A stretch of DNA of 36,130 nucleotides from Rubellimicrobium sp. GTDB taxonomy: Bacteria; Pseudomonadota; Alphaproteobacteria; Rhodobacterales; Rhodobacteraceae. Below are positions 9,570 through 16,750 of this stretch, in pieces (the stretch's first letter is position 1; each line of letters starts with the position of its first letter). Under the pieces are notes generated by a model, which saw nothing but the letters and a program-made list of their open reading frames with translations, had not been told where the DNA came from and did no database searches. The position numbers and the translations under genes were made by a program. The DNA lies in NCBI GenBank assembly GCA_019454835.1, contig JACFNP010000035.1:1-36130 (forward strand). The letters are read 5' to 3'.

Positions 9570-9953
9570 ATGTGGAAGGAATTTCGTGATTTCATCGCCC
9601 AGGGCAGCGTCATGGACCTTGCCGTCGGCATCATCATCGGCGCCGCCTTCACGGCGATCGTCAGCTCGCTGGTGAACGACCTCATCAACCCGCTGATCGG
9701 CCTGATCGTCGGCGGGATCGACTTTTCGGGGGTCAGCTTCGGCCTGGGCGACGCGCAGTTCATGATCGGCAACTTCATCAACGCCGTCATCAACTTCCTC
9801 ATCATCGCCTTCGTCATCTTCATGCTGGTGAAGCTGGTCAATCGGGTGAAGGATGCGGCGGTGAAGAAAGAGGAAGCGGCCCCTGCCGCCCCCGCCGGGC
9901 CGACCGAGGTCGAGCTGCTTGCCGAAATCCGCGATGCGCTGAAGGCGAAGTGA
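9570..9953 (+). CDS. mscL: Large-conductance mechanosensitive channel
   Basis: MscL forms a homopentameric pore in the inner membrane that opens under membrane tension and releases solutes during hypo-osmotic shock. The 127-residue product begins [20 protein letters not shown], followed by TM1 with the pore-lining [16 protein letters not shown], a periplasmic loop, TM2 ([24 protein letters not shown]) and a charged C-terminal helix ending in [12 protein letters not shown]. Length and order are normal for the family. The ATG at 9570 follows an AGAGGAAAGAG purine-rich stretch. It is a single-gene unit closed by two hairpins. Confidence 0.96.
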   Translation: MWKEFRDFIAQGSVMDLAVGIIIGAAFTAIVSSLVNDLINPLIGLIVGGIDFSGVSFGLGDAQFMIGNFINAVINFLIIAFVIFMLVKLVNRVKDAAVKKEEAAPAAPAGPTEVELLAEIRDALKAK

Positions 9954-9959
9954 CGGCAG

Positions 9960-9995
9960 CGAGGGGGCGCTGCCCCCTCGAGCGCATCCGCGCTC
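9960..9995 (+). terminator. Tandem hairpins downstream of mscL
   Basis: A 9-bp stem with a GCT loop (CGAGGGGGC / GCCCCCTCG, 9960-9980) is followed at once by a 6-bp stem (GAGCGC / GCGCTC, 9980-9995) sharing one base. The first is strong enough to end mscL transcription, although no T-run follows. Confidence 0.6.
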
Positions 9996-10084
9996 TCACC
10001 CCCGGAGTATTTGCGCAAGGATGAAGGGCATATGTGCCGTCATCCGGACGAGGATATGTTTGGGGGCGGGGGCGGGGCTTCTTT

Positions 10085-10174
10085 CGTCATTGCGAGGAGG
10101 CGAAGCCGAGGCGGCAATCTACAGGGCCGGGCGCTGCGCCCGGTGTGGATTGCGTCACTTCGTTCGCAATGACG
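10085..10174. repeat. Palindromic repeat, core type B, first of a tandem pair
   Basis: The arms are CGTCATTGCGAGGAGG and ATTCGCAATGACG. The core is type B (CAATCTACAGGGCCGGG ... CCCGGTGTGGATTG). The inner right arm reads CGTCACTTCGTTCGC, resembling the variant in the copy at 4050. It is separated by 8 bp from a type A copy, mirroring the A/B pair at 6922-7112 but in reverse order. Confidence 0.85.
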
Positions 10175-10182
10175 AGAACTGC

Positions 10183-10271
10183 CGTCATTGCGAGGAGGCG
10201 AAGCCGACGAAGCAACCCCGATGTCGTGTGTGAGCGGTCGGGGTTGCTTCGGCTGCGCCTCGCAGGTGACG
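10183..10271 (+). repeat. Palindromic repeat, core type A, second of a tandem pair
   Basis: The left end is intact (CGTCATTGCGAGGAGG). The core AGCAACCCCGATG ... GAGCGGTCGGGGTTGCT is identical over its length to that of the copy at 13140. The right end is degenerate (CCTCGCAGGTGACG). It lies 17 bp before the ald terminator. Confidence 0.87.
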
Positions 10272-10287
10272 GAAATATGTCGTGGTT

Positions 10288-10310
10288 GCGGGGGGCCGGT
10301 GGCCCCCCGC
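10288..10310 (-). terminator. Strong hairpin downstream of ald
   Basis: A perfect 10-bp stem (GCGGGGGGCC / GGCCCCCCGC) with a 3-nt loop starts 7 bases after the ald stop codon. Flanking GTTGC and GCAAC can extend the pairing across a two-base bulge. There is no clear T-tract, as is common in high-GC alphaproteobacteria. Confidence 0.65.
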
Positions 10311-10317
10311 CCGCAAC

Positions 10318-11436
10318 TCAAGCAGCCAGCAGGTCGTCGGCCGGGTGCACGGCCAGCCCCTGCGCCTCGGCCACCGCCGGGCAGGTGATGCGGCCTGCGT
10401 GGATGTTCAGCCCGTGACGCAGGTGGATGTCGTCGGCGCAGGCCTGCCGCCAGCCCTTGTCGGCCAGCGCCAGCAGGAAGGGCAGCGTGGCGTTGCCCAG
10501 CGCCAGCGTCGAGGTGCGCGGCACCGCGCCGGGCATGTTCGAGACGCAGTAATGCAGCACGCCGTCGACCTCGTAGATCGGGTCGTGATGGGTGGTCGGG
10601 CGCGAGGTTTCAAAACAGCCGCCCTGATCGACGGCGACATCGACCATGACCGACCCCGCGCGCATCGACGCCAGTTGCTCGCGGCGCACGAGGCGCGGCG
10701 TCGCGGCGCCCGGCACCAGCACCGCGCCGATGACCAGATCGGCCTGCGGCAGCAGTGTGGCGATCGAGGCCGCATCCGCGAACTGCGTCGTGAGCCGCCC
10801 CATGAAGATGTCGTCGAGATAGCTCAGCCGCGCCAGCGAGCGGTCGACCACGGTGACGCTGGCGCTCATGCCCGTCGCCACCCGTGCGGCGGCGGTGCCG
10901 ACCACGCCGCCGCCGATGATGAGCACGTTCGCAGGCCGCACCCCCGGCACCCCGCCCAGCAGCACGCCGCAGCCGCCGTTGGCCTTCTGCATCGCCCAGG
11001 CGCCGACCTGCGGCGCAAGCCTGCCCGCCACCTCGGACATCGGCGCCAGCAGCGGCAGGCCGCCGCGCGCGTCGGTGACGGTCTCGTAGGCGATGCAGGT
11101 GGCGCCCGACGCGACCAGCGCCTGCGTCAGCGCCGGATCGGGGGCGAGGTGGAGATAGGTGAACAGGATCTGCCCCTTTTGCACCAGCGGCAGTTCGTCC
11201 GCCTGCGGCTCCTTCACCTTGATGACCAGATCGGCACCGGCCCAGACCTCGGCGGCGGTCGCTGCGATCCGTGCCCCGGCGGCGGCGTAATCGTCGTCGG
11301 AAAAGCCCGCGCCGGTGCCCGCGCCGGTCTCGACGGTCACCTGGTGGCCATGGCGCACCGCCTCGTGCGCGGCCTGCGGGGTCAGCCCCACGCGGAACTC
11401 CTGGGGCTTGACCTCTCGGGGGCAGCCGATATGCAT
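10318..11436 (-). CDS. ald: Alanine dehydrogenase
   Basis: Ald reversibly deaminates L-alanine to pyruvate and ammonia with NAD+, allowing growth on alanine or ammonia assimilation under some conditions. The 372-residue protein starts MHIGCPREVKPQEFRVGL and has the catalytic Lys75 (VIKVKEP) and His96 (LFTYLHLAPD) at the canonical positions. The nucleotide-binding Rossmann motif is VLIIGGGVVGTAAARVATGM near residue 168, followed by VDVAVDQGGCFETSRPTTH. It is divergent from an Lrp/AsnC regulator gene, the usual arrangement for alanine-inducible ald. A candidate operator lies at 11475-11489. Confidence 0.97.
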   Translation of the reverse strand: MHIGCPREVKPQEFRVGLTPQAAHEAVRHGHQVTVETGAGTGAGFSDDDYAAAGARIAATAAEVWAGADLVIKVKEPQADELPLVQKGQILFTYLHLAPDPALTQALVASGATCIAYETVTDARGGLPLLAPMSEVAGRLAPQVGAWAMQKANGGCGVLLGGVPGVRPANVLIIGGGVVGTAAARVATGMSASVTVVDRSLARLSYLDDIFMGRLTTQFADAASIATLLPQADLVIGAVLVPGAATPRLVRREQLASMRAGSVMVDVAVDQGGCFETSRPTTHHDPIYEVDGVLHYCVSNMPGAVPRTSTLALGNATLPFLLALADKGWRQACADDIHLRHGLNIHAGRITCPAVAEAQGLAVHPADDLLAA

Positions 11437-11474
11437 CCTCGTCTCCGTCTCTGATTGCTGGCCTGGCGGGCGAT

Positions 11475-11489
11475 TGGAATATTCTGCGA
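11475..11489. promoter_or_regulatory. Candidate Lrp/AsnC-type operator between ald and its regulator
   Basis: TGGAATATTCTGCGA matches the E. coli Lrp consensus YAGHAWATTWTDCTR at 12 of 15 positions, with the AATATT centre intact. It sits 39 bp upstream of the ald start and 73 bp from the regulator start, suitable for control of both. The match is made by eye against a consensus from a distant species. Confidence 0.5.
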
Positions 11490-11561
11490 ATACCGCCCTG
11501 ACGACTGGCCATTGTTAGAAGAAAACCGCAAGGGCCTGCAAGGCCCAAGGATGCAGATTGC

Positions 11562-12023
11562 ATGTTTGAACCTGACGCCACCGACCGCCGCATCCTCGAC
11601 ATCCTCCAGCGCGAGGGGCGCATCTCGAATGCCGACCTTGCCGAACGGGTGAATCTTTCGGCCTCGGCCTGCCATCGCCGGATGCAGCGGCTTGAAGACG
11701 AGGGGCTGATCGCGGGCTATGTCGCGCTTCTGGATGCGCGCCGCATGGGACGCGCCACCACGGTCTTCGTGGAAATCACCCTGTCCGGTCAGGCCGAGGA
11801 GCTGCTCGACGCCTTCGAGCGCGCGGTGGCGCTGGTGCCCGAGGTGCTCGAATGTCACCTGATGGCCGGGTCCGCCGACTACCTGCTGAAGGTCGCCGCC
11901 GCCGATACCGACGATTTCGCCCGCATCCACCGCCGCTCGCTGTCGGCGCTGCCGGGGGTGCGCGGGATGCAGTCGTCCTTCGTCCTGCGCACGGTGCGCG
12001 AAAGCACCGCGCTGCCGATCTGA
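11562..12023 (+). CDS. Lrp/AsnC family transcriptional regulator (probable ald regulator)
   Basis: This is a 153-residue regulator with an N-terminal winged helix-turn-helix (about residues 6-65: DRRILDILQREGRISNADLA, then VNLSASACHRRMQRLEDEGLI) and a C-terminal RAM/AsnC ligand-binding domain (about 70-145) with the amino-acid-sensing GSADYLLKV segment. Members of this family next to ald usually activate or repress it in response to alanine (AldR-like). The ATG at 11562 has AAGGA about 10 bp upstream. It is divergently arranged with ald over a 125-bp AT-richer spacer. Autoregulation is likely but not shown. Confidence 0.92.
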   Translation: MFEPDATDRRILDILQREGRISNADLAERVNLSASACHRRMQRLEDEGLIAGYVALLDARRMGRATTVFVEITLSGQAEELLDAFERAVALVPEVLECHLMAGSADYLLKVAAADTDDFARIHRRSLSALPGVRGMQSSFVLRTVRESTALPI

Positions 12024-12117
12024 GGCAGGCAGGCGATTTCCATTGCCTTTTTCCGCGCGAAGCGGAAGAGATCGGCCATGGCACGGTCGGGCGCGCGGCT
12101 GCGACCGGGAGTGGGTC

Positions 12118-12732
12118 ATGACGGTGGACGGTGCGGGGGGCGCCATCGACGAGGCGCGGCCGGTGGGCGACATCCTTGCCCGTCTGGCGGTGTTGTCGAA
12201 CATGGAACGGGTGTCGGTCGGTGCGATTCGCGCCGCCTTCGGCGAGGCATCCTTCCTGCCCGCGCTGATGATCCCGGCGCTGATCGTGGTCTCGCCGCTC
12301 TCGGCGATCTTCTTCCTGCCAACGGTGATGGGCCTGTCGGTGGCGCTGGTCGCGGCGCAGATGCTCAGCGGTCGTCGCGCGCTGTGGCTGCCGCGACTCG
12401 TCACCCGCCAGAGCCTGCCCGGCGACAGCCTCGCCCGTGCGCTGGTCTGGCTGGAGCGGCCGGGCGACTGGCTCGACCGGCAGACCCGGCGCAGGCTGGG
12501 GCTGCTGTTCGTCTGGCCGCTGCGGCTGGTGCCGGTGCTGGGCTGCCTGGTGTCCGGGCTGATGATGCCGTTTCTGGAACTGGTGCCGCTGTCGTCCAGC
12601 GTGCTGGGGCTGGCCATCACCCTTTTCGCGCTGGGGCTGCTGGCGCGCGACGGGGTGTTCGTCATCATCGGGCTGATGCTGGTCGGGCTGGCCTCGGTCA
12701 TCCCGCTGCTGATCATGCAGCGCTTTACCTGA
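12118..12732 (+). CDS. exoD: ExoD family membrane protein
   Basis: This is a 204-residue integral membrane protein of the ExoD family (PF06055). After a short polar N terminus come RVSVGAIRAAFGEASFLPALMIPALIVVSP, the conserved SAIFFLPTVMGLSVALVAAQML, a polar loop with RRALWLP and a Trp/Arg-rich GDWLDRQTRRRLG, and two C-terminal hydrophobic stretches. ExoD was first linked to exopolysaccharide production and nodule invasion in Sinorhizobium; its molecular activity is not established. I chose ATG 12118; in-frame upstream codons begin in the spacer after the Lrp gene. It converges on rpsU. Confidence 0.85.
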   Translation: MTVDGAGGAIDEARPVGDILARLAVLSNMERVSVGAIRAAFGEASFLPALMIPALIVVSPLSAIFFLPTVMGLSVALVAAQMLSGRRALWLPRLVTRQSLPGDSLARALVWLERPGDWLDRQTRRRLGLLFVWPLRLVPVLGCLVSGLMMPFLELVPLSSSVLGLAITLFALGLLARDGVFVIIGLMLVGLASVIPLLIMQRFT

Positions 12733-12740
12733 CCCACAGC

Positions 12741-12769
12741 AAAAGACCCCCGGACTTGCGTCGCGGGGG
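12741..12769 (-). terminator. Rho-independent terminator of rpsU
   Basis: On the minus strand a 6-bp G+C stem (CCCCCG / CGGGGG) with an 11-nt loop is followed by TCTTTT. It lies 32 bp beyond the rpsU stop. This is the best classical intrinsic terminator in the window, and it may also slow transcription arriving from exoD. Confidence 0.7.
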
Positions 12770-12800
12770 CCGGTATTGCGCCTTCAGTCGAAACCGGGGA

Positions 12801-13007
12801 TCAGAGAAGACCCTCGCGCTGCAGCTTCTTGCGGGCGAGCTTGCGCTGCCTGCGGATCGCTTCGGCACGCTCGCGCGCCTTCTTTTCGGACGGCTTCTCG
12901 AAATGCTGCCGGAGCTTCATCTCGCGGAAGACGCCTTCGCGTTGCAGCTTCTTCTTCAGGGCACGAAGCGCCTGGTCGACGTTGTTGTCGCGGACACTGA
13001 CCTGCAT
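12801..13007 (-). CDS. rpsU: 30S ribosomal protein S21
   Basis: S21 is a small basic protein of the 30S platform near the anti-Shine-Dalgarno end of 16S rRNA and helps start translation. The 68-residue product begins [20 protein letters not shown] and continues [26 protein letters not shown] with a Lys/Arg-rich tail, exactly as in alphaproteobacterial S21. The ATG at 13007 follows GAGAGGTGG about 10 bp upstream. It is monocistronic here with its own terminator. Confidence 0.98.
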   Translation of the reverse strand: MQVSVRDNNVDQALRALKKKLQREGVFREMKLRQHFEKPSEKKARERAEAIRRQRKLARKKLQREGLL

Positions 13008-13332
13008 GTGGTTTTCACCACCTCTCTAGATTGGTTGCGGGTTGCAGGAGATGCGCCCCTAGCAGGGATCGGCGCCCTTGTCCACCGGCACCATGCGTCG
13101 GGGGGCGATGGGGCGCCCGAAAATCCCGTCATCATCATCCGTCATTGCGAGGAGGCGCAGCCGACGAAGCAACCCCGATGTCGTGTGTGAGCGGTCGGGG
13201 TTGCTTCGGCTTCGCCTCGCGGGTGACGGGGTTTGCGAGCGACGCCGTGCCAATCCGTGCCGCGCCGTTCGCCCGCCCCCCGGCCCGTCGCCAAGGATTG
13301 CCGCAGCCGCGTGACCGTGCGACATTCGGTGC
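13008..13332. other. Gene-free interval between rpsU and the lipoprotein gene
   Basis: It must contain the divergent promoters for rpsU and the lipoprotein gene, and it holds one large palindromic repeat (13140-13228). I see no tRNA, riboswitch or short gene. A TCTAGA near 13024 close to the rpsU start could be part of a promoter, but no convincing -35 partner was found. Confidence 0.6.
13140..13228 (+). repeat. Palindromic repeat, core type A
   Basis: The left arm is intact (CGTCATTGCGAGGAGG) and the right end is degenerate (CCTCGCGGGTGACG). The core is the same as in the copy at 10183, and the two differ at only a handful of bases, implying recent duplication or gene conversion. Confidence 0.87.
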
Positions 13333-13806
13333 ATGGAACGCCTGCGCCTTGTCCTTGTCCTGCCGCTCGCCCTTCTCGGGGGCTGTGCCCTGTTTCAGGA
13401 ACCTGCGCCCGTGCCCGAGGTGCCGGGCGAATCCGCCGCCGTGACTGCCACCGCCGCCCCGCCGCCGCCCGCCGCCGCGCGCACGGCCGAGGCGTTCGAC
13501 ACGACCACCGCCGCGCAGCGCGCCGCCGCCACGGCGGTGCCCGCCCGCCAGGGCGAGACGCGGCTCGGCACCACCATCGTCTCGCTCGGCCCGCCCGCCG
13601 AACCGGGGCTGTGGCTGCGCACCGGCCTTGTCAGCGCGGTGACCATGGGGCGCATCGAGGATGCGCAGTCGGGCACATCGGTGGCGCTGGAGCTGCGGCC
13701 CTCGGGCGGCCCGGCCACGGGCGGCAGCGAGATCAGCCTCGCGGCGATGCGGCTGCTGGGCGTGCCCCTGACCGCGATGCCCGAGGTCGTGGCCTACCGG
13801 GACTGA
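13333..13806 (+). CDS. Small predicted lipoprotein of unknown function
   Basis: This 157-residue protein has a lipoprotein signal peptide, MERLRLVLVLPLALLGGC, with the lipobox LGGC and Cys18 as the likely lipidated residue. An Ala/Pro-rich linker covers roughly residues 22-60 (APPPPAAART). A folded C-terminal domain (about 72-157) includes GTTIVSLGPPAEPGLWLRTGLV and ends LGVPLTAMPEVVAYRD. Similar Rhodobacterales proteins have, as I recall, been labelled 'D-galactarate dehydratase', which the length and lipobox make implausible. It is a stand-alone gene ahead of bamD. Function is unknown. Confidence 0.8.
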   Translation: MERLRLVLVLPLALLGGCALFQEPAPVPEVPGESAAVTATAAPPPPAAARTAEAFDTTTAAQRAAATAVPARQGETRLGTTIVSLGPPAEPGLWLRTGLVSAVTMGRIEDAQSGTSVALELRPSGGPATGGSEISLAAMRLLGVPLTAMPEVVAYRD

Positions 13807-13910
13807 CCGACCCCCTTTCGGGGCGCCCCGGCGCGGGCCGAAAAGCCATTTTGCCCTCCGGGAATTCATGCTAGAGGGACCGGGCGAGCGAACAGGGCAA
13901 GGGGGACAGG

Positions 13911-14753
13911 GTGTCGGAATCGGGCAGGCGCACAAGGATGGCCATTCTGGCACTGGCGCTCTCGCTTCCCCTCGCGGCCTGTGGCGGCGGCGGGGATGTC
14001 ATCGGCTCGCTCGAAGGCATGAGCGCCGAGCAGATCTACCAGAGCGCCGAGGGCGAGCTGTCGCGCAACCGCGCGGGCAAGGCCGCGACCTATTTCGCCG
14101 AGATCGAACGCCTCTATCCCTATTCCGAATGGGCGCAGCGCGGTCTCGTCATGGCCGCCTACAGCTATCACCGCGACCGCGACTACGACAACGCGCGGGC
14201 GGCGGCGCAGCGCTATCTCGATTTCTACCCGACCTCGGCCGATGCGCCCTGGGCGCAATATATCCTCGCGCTCAGCTACTACGACCAGATCGACGAGATC
14301 GGCCGTGACCAGGGCCTGACCTTCCAGGCGCTGCAGGCGCTGCGCCGCCTGATCGAGACCTGGCCCGACAGCGAATACACGCAGGACGCGATCCTGAAAT
14401 TCGATCTGGCCTTCGACCATCTGGCCGCCAAGGAAATGGAGATCGGTCGCTACTACCTGCGCCGTCACAACTACAACGCCGCGATCAACCGCTTCCGCGT
14501 CGTGGTGGCCGACTTCCAGACCACGAACCAGACCCCCGAGGCCCTCTACCGGCTGGTCGAGGCCTATCTCTCGCTCGGCCTCGCCGCCGAGGCGCAGACG
14601 GCAGGCGCGATCCTCGGCCACAACTATCAGGCGACCGACTGGTATCGTGACGCCTATACGCTGCTCACCGGGCAGGGGCTGCGGCCCGAGGCCGAAGGCG
14701 ACAACTGGCTTGCGCAGATCTATCGGCAGATGATCCGGGGCGAGTGGCTTTGA
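13911..14753 (+). CDS. bamD: Outer membrane protein assembly factor BamD
   Basis: BamD is the essential lipoprotein partner of BamA in the complex that folds beta-barrel proteins into the outer membrane. The 280-residue product has a signal peptide ending in the lipobox LAAC (Cys24), then TPR-type helical pairs with the family's SAEQIYQSAEGELSRN, AATYFAEIERLYPYSEWAQ and QRYLDFYPTSADAPWAQYILALSYYDQ. The start is GTG 13911, preceded by the purine-rich AAGGGGGACAGG. recN follows after 18 bp and is probably cotranscribed. In the Rhodobacterales I know, lpxC usually lies just upstream; here there is a lipoprotein gene and a repeat instead. Confidence 0.95.
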   Translation: MSESGRRTRMAILALALSLPLAACGGGGDVIGSLEGMSAEQIYQSAEGELSRNRAGKAATYFAEIERLYPYSEWAQRGLVMAAYSYHRDRDYDNARAAAQRYLDFYPTSADAPWAQYILALSYYDQIDEIGRDQGLTFQALQALRRLIETWPDSEYTQDAILKFDLAFDHLAAKEMEIGRYYLRRHNYNAAINRFRVVVADFQTTNQTPEALYRLVEAYLSLGLAAEAQTAGAILGHNYQATDWYRDAYTLLTGQGLRPEAEGDNWLAQIYRQMIRGEWL

Positions 14754-14771
14754 TCGACCTGGCGAGGGACC

Positions 14772-16436
14772 ATGCTGCGCCAGCTCGACATCCGTGACCT
14801 GCTCCTGATCGAGCATCTGGTGCTGGACTTCCAGCCGGGGCTGAACGTGCTGACCGGGGAAACCGGCGCGGGCAAGTCGATCCTGCTCGATGCGCTGGGC
14901 TTCGTGCTGGGCGGGCGCGGGCGGGCCGATCTGGTGCGTCAGGGCGCCGCGCAGGGCGAGGTGACCGCCGTGTTCGACCTCGCCCCCGGCCATCCCGCCC
15001 GTGCGGTGCTGGCCGAGGCCGGGATCGAGGCTGCGGACGAGCTGATCCTGCGCCGCGTCAACACCCCCGAGGGCCGCAAGTCGGCCTGGGTGAACGACCG
15101 CCGCGCCTCGGGCGAGGTGCTGCGGGCGCTGGCGGGCGTGCTGGTGGAAATGCACGGTCAGCAGGACGACCGGGGGTTGCTGGACCCGCGCGGGCACCGG
15201 ATGCTGCTCGATGCCTTCGCGCGCGACGGCGAGGCCCGCGACGCGGTCCGCGCCGCCTGGGACGCATGGCGCGGGGTCCGGGCACGGCTGGCCACCGCCG
15301 AAGCCGACATCGCCCGGCTGGCGCAGGAAGAGGACTACCTGCGCCACGCGGTCGCCGAATTCGAAGCGCTGGCCCCCGAGGCGGACGAAGAACCCGCCCT
15401 CGATGCCGGTCGCCGCCGGATGCAGGCCGGGCGCCGGGTCCGCGACGAGATCGCCCATGCCCATGCGGCGCTGGGCAATGACGGTGCCGAGGGCCTGCTC
15501 TGGGACGCGATGCGCCGCCTCGAAGGCGCGGCGGGGGATGCCGACGGCCTGCTCGACGCGCCGCTGGCGGCGCTGGCGCGCGCGCTCGACGCGCTGGGCG
15601 AGGCCGGGCAGGGGGTCGAGACGGCGCTTGACGCGCTCGATTTCGACCCGCGCGAGCTTGAGCGGGTGGAAGAGCGGCTGTTCGCCCTGCGCGCGCTGGC
15701 CCGCAAGCATGGCGTGACCCCGGACGACCTGCCCCGGACCGGCGAGGCGCTGCGCGCGCGGCTGGCCACGCTCGATGCGGGCGAGGGCGACCTGCGCGAC
15801 CTGCGCGGCGCCGTGGCGCAGGCCGAGGCCGCCTATGCCGCCGCCGCCGCCGCCCTGGCCGCCGCGCGCGCGGGCGCGGCCGAGCGGCTTGCCGCTGCCA
15901 TGGCCGCCGAACTGCCGCCGCTGAAGCTGGATCGTGCCCGCTTTGCCGTGGCGATCACCCCCGCCGCGCCCGGCCCCGAGGGTGCCGACGACATCCGCTT
16001 CGAGGTCGCCACCAACCCCGGTGCGCCTGCCGGGCCGCTCGACCGGATCGCCTCGGGCGGCGAACTGAGCCGCTTCCTGCTGGCGCTGAAGGTCTGCCTG
16101 ACGGCGGATGACGCGGGCCGCACGCTGATCTTCGACGAAATCGACCGGGGCGTCGGCGGCGCCACCGCCGATGCCGTGGGCCGCCGCCTGGCGCGGCTGG
16201 CCGGGGGTGCGCAGGTGCTGGTCGTCACCCATTCGCCGCAGGTCGCCGCGCAGGGCGCGCATCACTGGCATGTGCGCAAGGCCGAGGCGGGCGGCATGAC
16301 CACGACCTCGGTGATCCCGCTCGACGCACCCGGCCGCGCGGACGAGATCGCCCGGATGCTGGCGGGCGATGTCATCACCGACGCCGCCCGCGCGGCGGCG
16401 CGCGCGCTGCTGGCGGGGGCCGACGGAACCGGGTGA
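14772..16436 (+). CDS. recN: DNA repair protein RecN
   Basis: RecN is an SMC-like ATPase that helps hold DNA ends during recombinational repair of double-strand breaks. The 554-residue product has a Walker A motif GETGAGKS at residues 29-36, a long Ala/Arg/Glu-rich coiled-coil arm in the middle (roughly 150-380), the ABC signature ASGGELSRFLLALK near 428, and Walker B TLIFDEID near 453, followed by the D-loop and His-switch region VLVVTHSPQVAA. Length is normal. It follows bamD closely, with no separate promoter visible. I found no alphaproteobacterial LexA box (GTTC-N7-GTTC) directly in front, so any SOS control would have to act further upstream. Confidence 0.96.
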   Translation: MLRQLDIRDLLLIEHLVLDFQPGLNVLTGETGAGKSILLDALGFVLGGRGRADLVRQGAAQGEVTAVFDLAPGHPARAVLAEAGIEAADELILRRVNTPEGRKSAWVNDRRASGEVLRALAGVLVEMHGQQDDRGLLDPRGHRMLLDAFARDGEARDAVRAAWDAWRGVRARLATAEADIARLAQEEDYLRHAVAEFEALAPEADEEPALDAGRRRMQAGRRVRDEIAHAHAALGNDGAEGLLWDAMRRLEGAAGDADGLLDAPLAALARALDALGEAGQGVETALDALDFDPRELERVEERLFALRALARKHGVTPDDLPRTGEALRARLATLDAGEGDLRDLRGAVAQAEAAYAAAAAALAAARAGAAERLAAAMAAELPPLKLDRARFAVAITPAAPGPEGADDIRFEVATNPGAPAGPLDRIASGGELSRFLLALKVCLTADDAGRTLIFDEIDRGVGGATADAVGRRLARLAGGAQVLVVTHSPQVAAQGAHHWHVRKAEAGGMTTTSVIPLDAPGRADEIARMLAGDVITDAARAAARALLAGADGTG

Positions 16437-16522
16437 AGGCGGTTACGGGGAACGGGGGGCAGGTCGCGGGGGACTCGCATTTGCCCTGCGCGGGGTGGCA
16501 CGGCGTCGCTGCCCGCGAATCC

Positions 16523-16610
16523 CGTCATTGCGAGGCGAAGCCGAAGCAACCCCGACCGCTCAAACACGACATCGGGGTTGCTTCGTCGCCTTTGGCTCCT
16601 CGCAATGACG
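16523..16610 (-). repeat. Palindromic repeat, core type A, inverted orientation
   Basis: The arms are CGTCATTGCGAGG and CTCCTCGCAATGACG. The loop reads GACCGCTCAAACACGACATC, the reverse complement sense of most type A copies, so the element is inserted on the minus strand. Its right end (CTCCTCGCAATGACGGAA, 16596-16613) is shared exactly with the half copy at 20123-20140 on the far side of the hydroxyproline module. Confidence 0.87.
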
Positions 16611-16617
16611 GAAGATG

Positions 16618-16690
16618 CCGTTTGCCCGATTGCCCTGGGGAAATCTGCGGGCCGCTTGCTGCACGGACGGCAAATGCGATTGCCCTGGGG
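16618..16690. repeat. Second short repeat family, with an internal direct repeat
   Basis: The block contains CGATTGCCCTGGGG twice, at 16627-16640 and 16677-16690, exactly 50 bp apart. Between them is ATCTGCGGGCCGCTTGCTGC (16643-16662) and CGGCAAATGCGAT (16668-16680), both repeated exactly at 20140-20159 and 20165-20177. The left part TTTGCCCGATTGCC also recurs in reverse near the right window edge (36058-36070). No gene is present. Confidence 0.7.
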
Positions 16691-16750
16691 CAGATCGCCC
16701 GCGCGTCGTCATGGCAGGGCAGGTCGCCCACCCCGCGCGCAAATCCCGCG

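Larger units (their letters stand above)
9954..10317. other. Gene-free interval between mscL and ald
   Basis: This stretch holds no credible gene. It contains the mscL hairpins, a short motif CCCGGAGTATTTGCGCAAGG with downstream ATGAAG (10001-10026) that I recall as frequent after genes in Rhodobacteraceae, two copies of the large palindromic repeat (10085-10174 and 10183-10271), and the ald terminator (10288-10310). Confidence 0.75.
16437..16750. other. Gene-free, repeat-filled interval between recN and the GntR gene
   Basis: This 314-bp convergent spacer has no credible gene. It holds one palindromic repeat (16523-16610) and, directly after it, a second repeat type (16618-16690). No clear T-rich terminator was found, so the hairpins probably serve to end both transcripts. 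Confidence 0.7.

Noticed and set aside
13140-13228. Short recurring peptide frames inside the palindromic repeats (RGGAADEATP-like, SGRGCFG-like)
   Set aside because: They arise only because the repeat sequence recurs. They have no consistent starts or ribosome-binding sites and are open in several phases.
13333-13806. D-galactarate dehydratase
   Set aside because: The protein is 157 residues with a lipobox and an Ala/Pro linker, whereas the real enzyme is about 500 residues and cytoplasmic.
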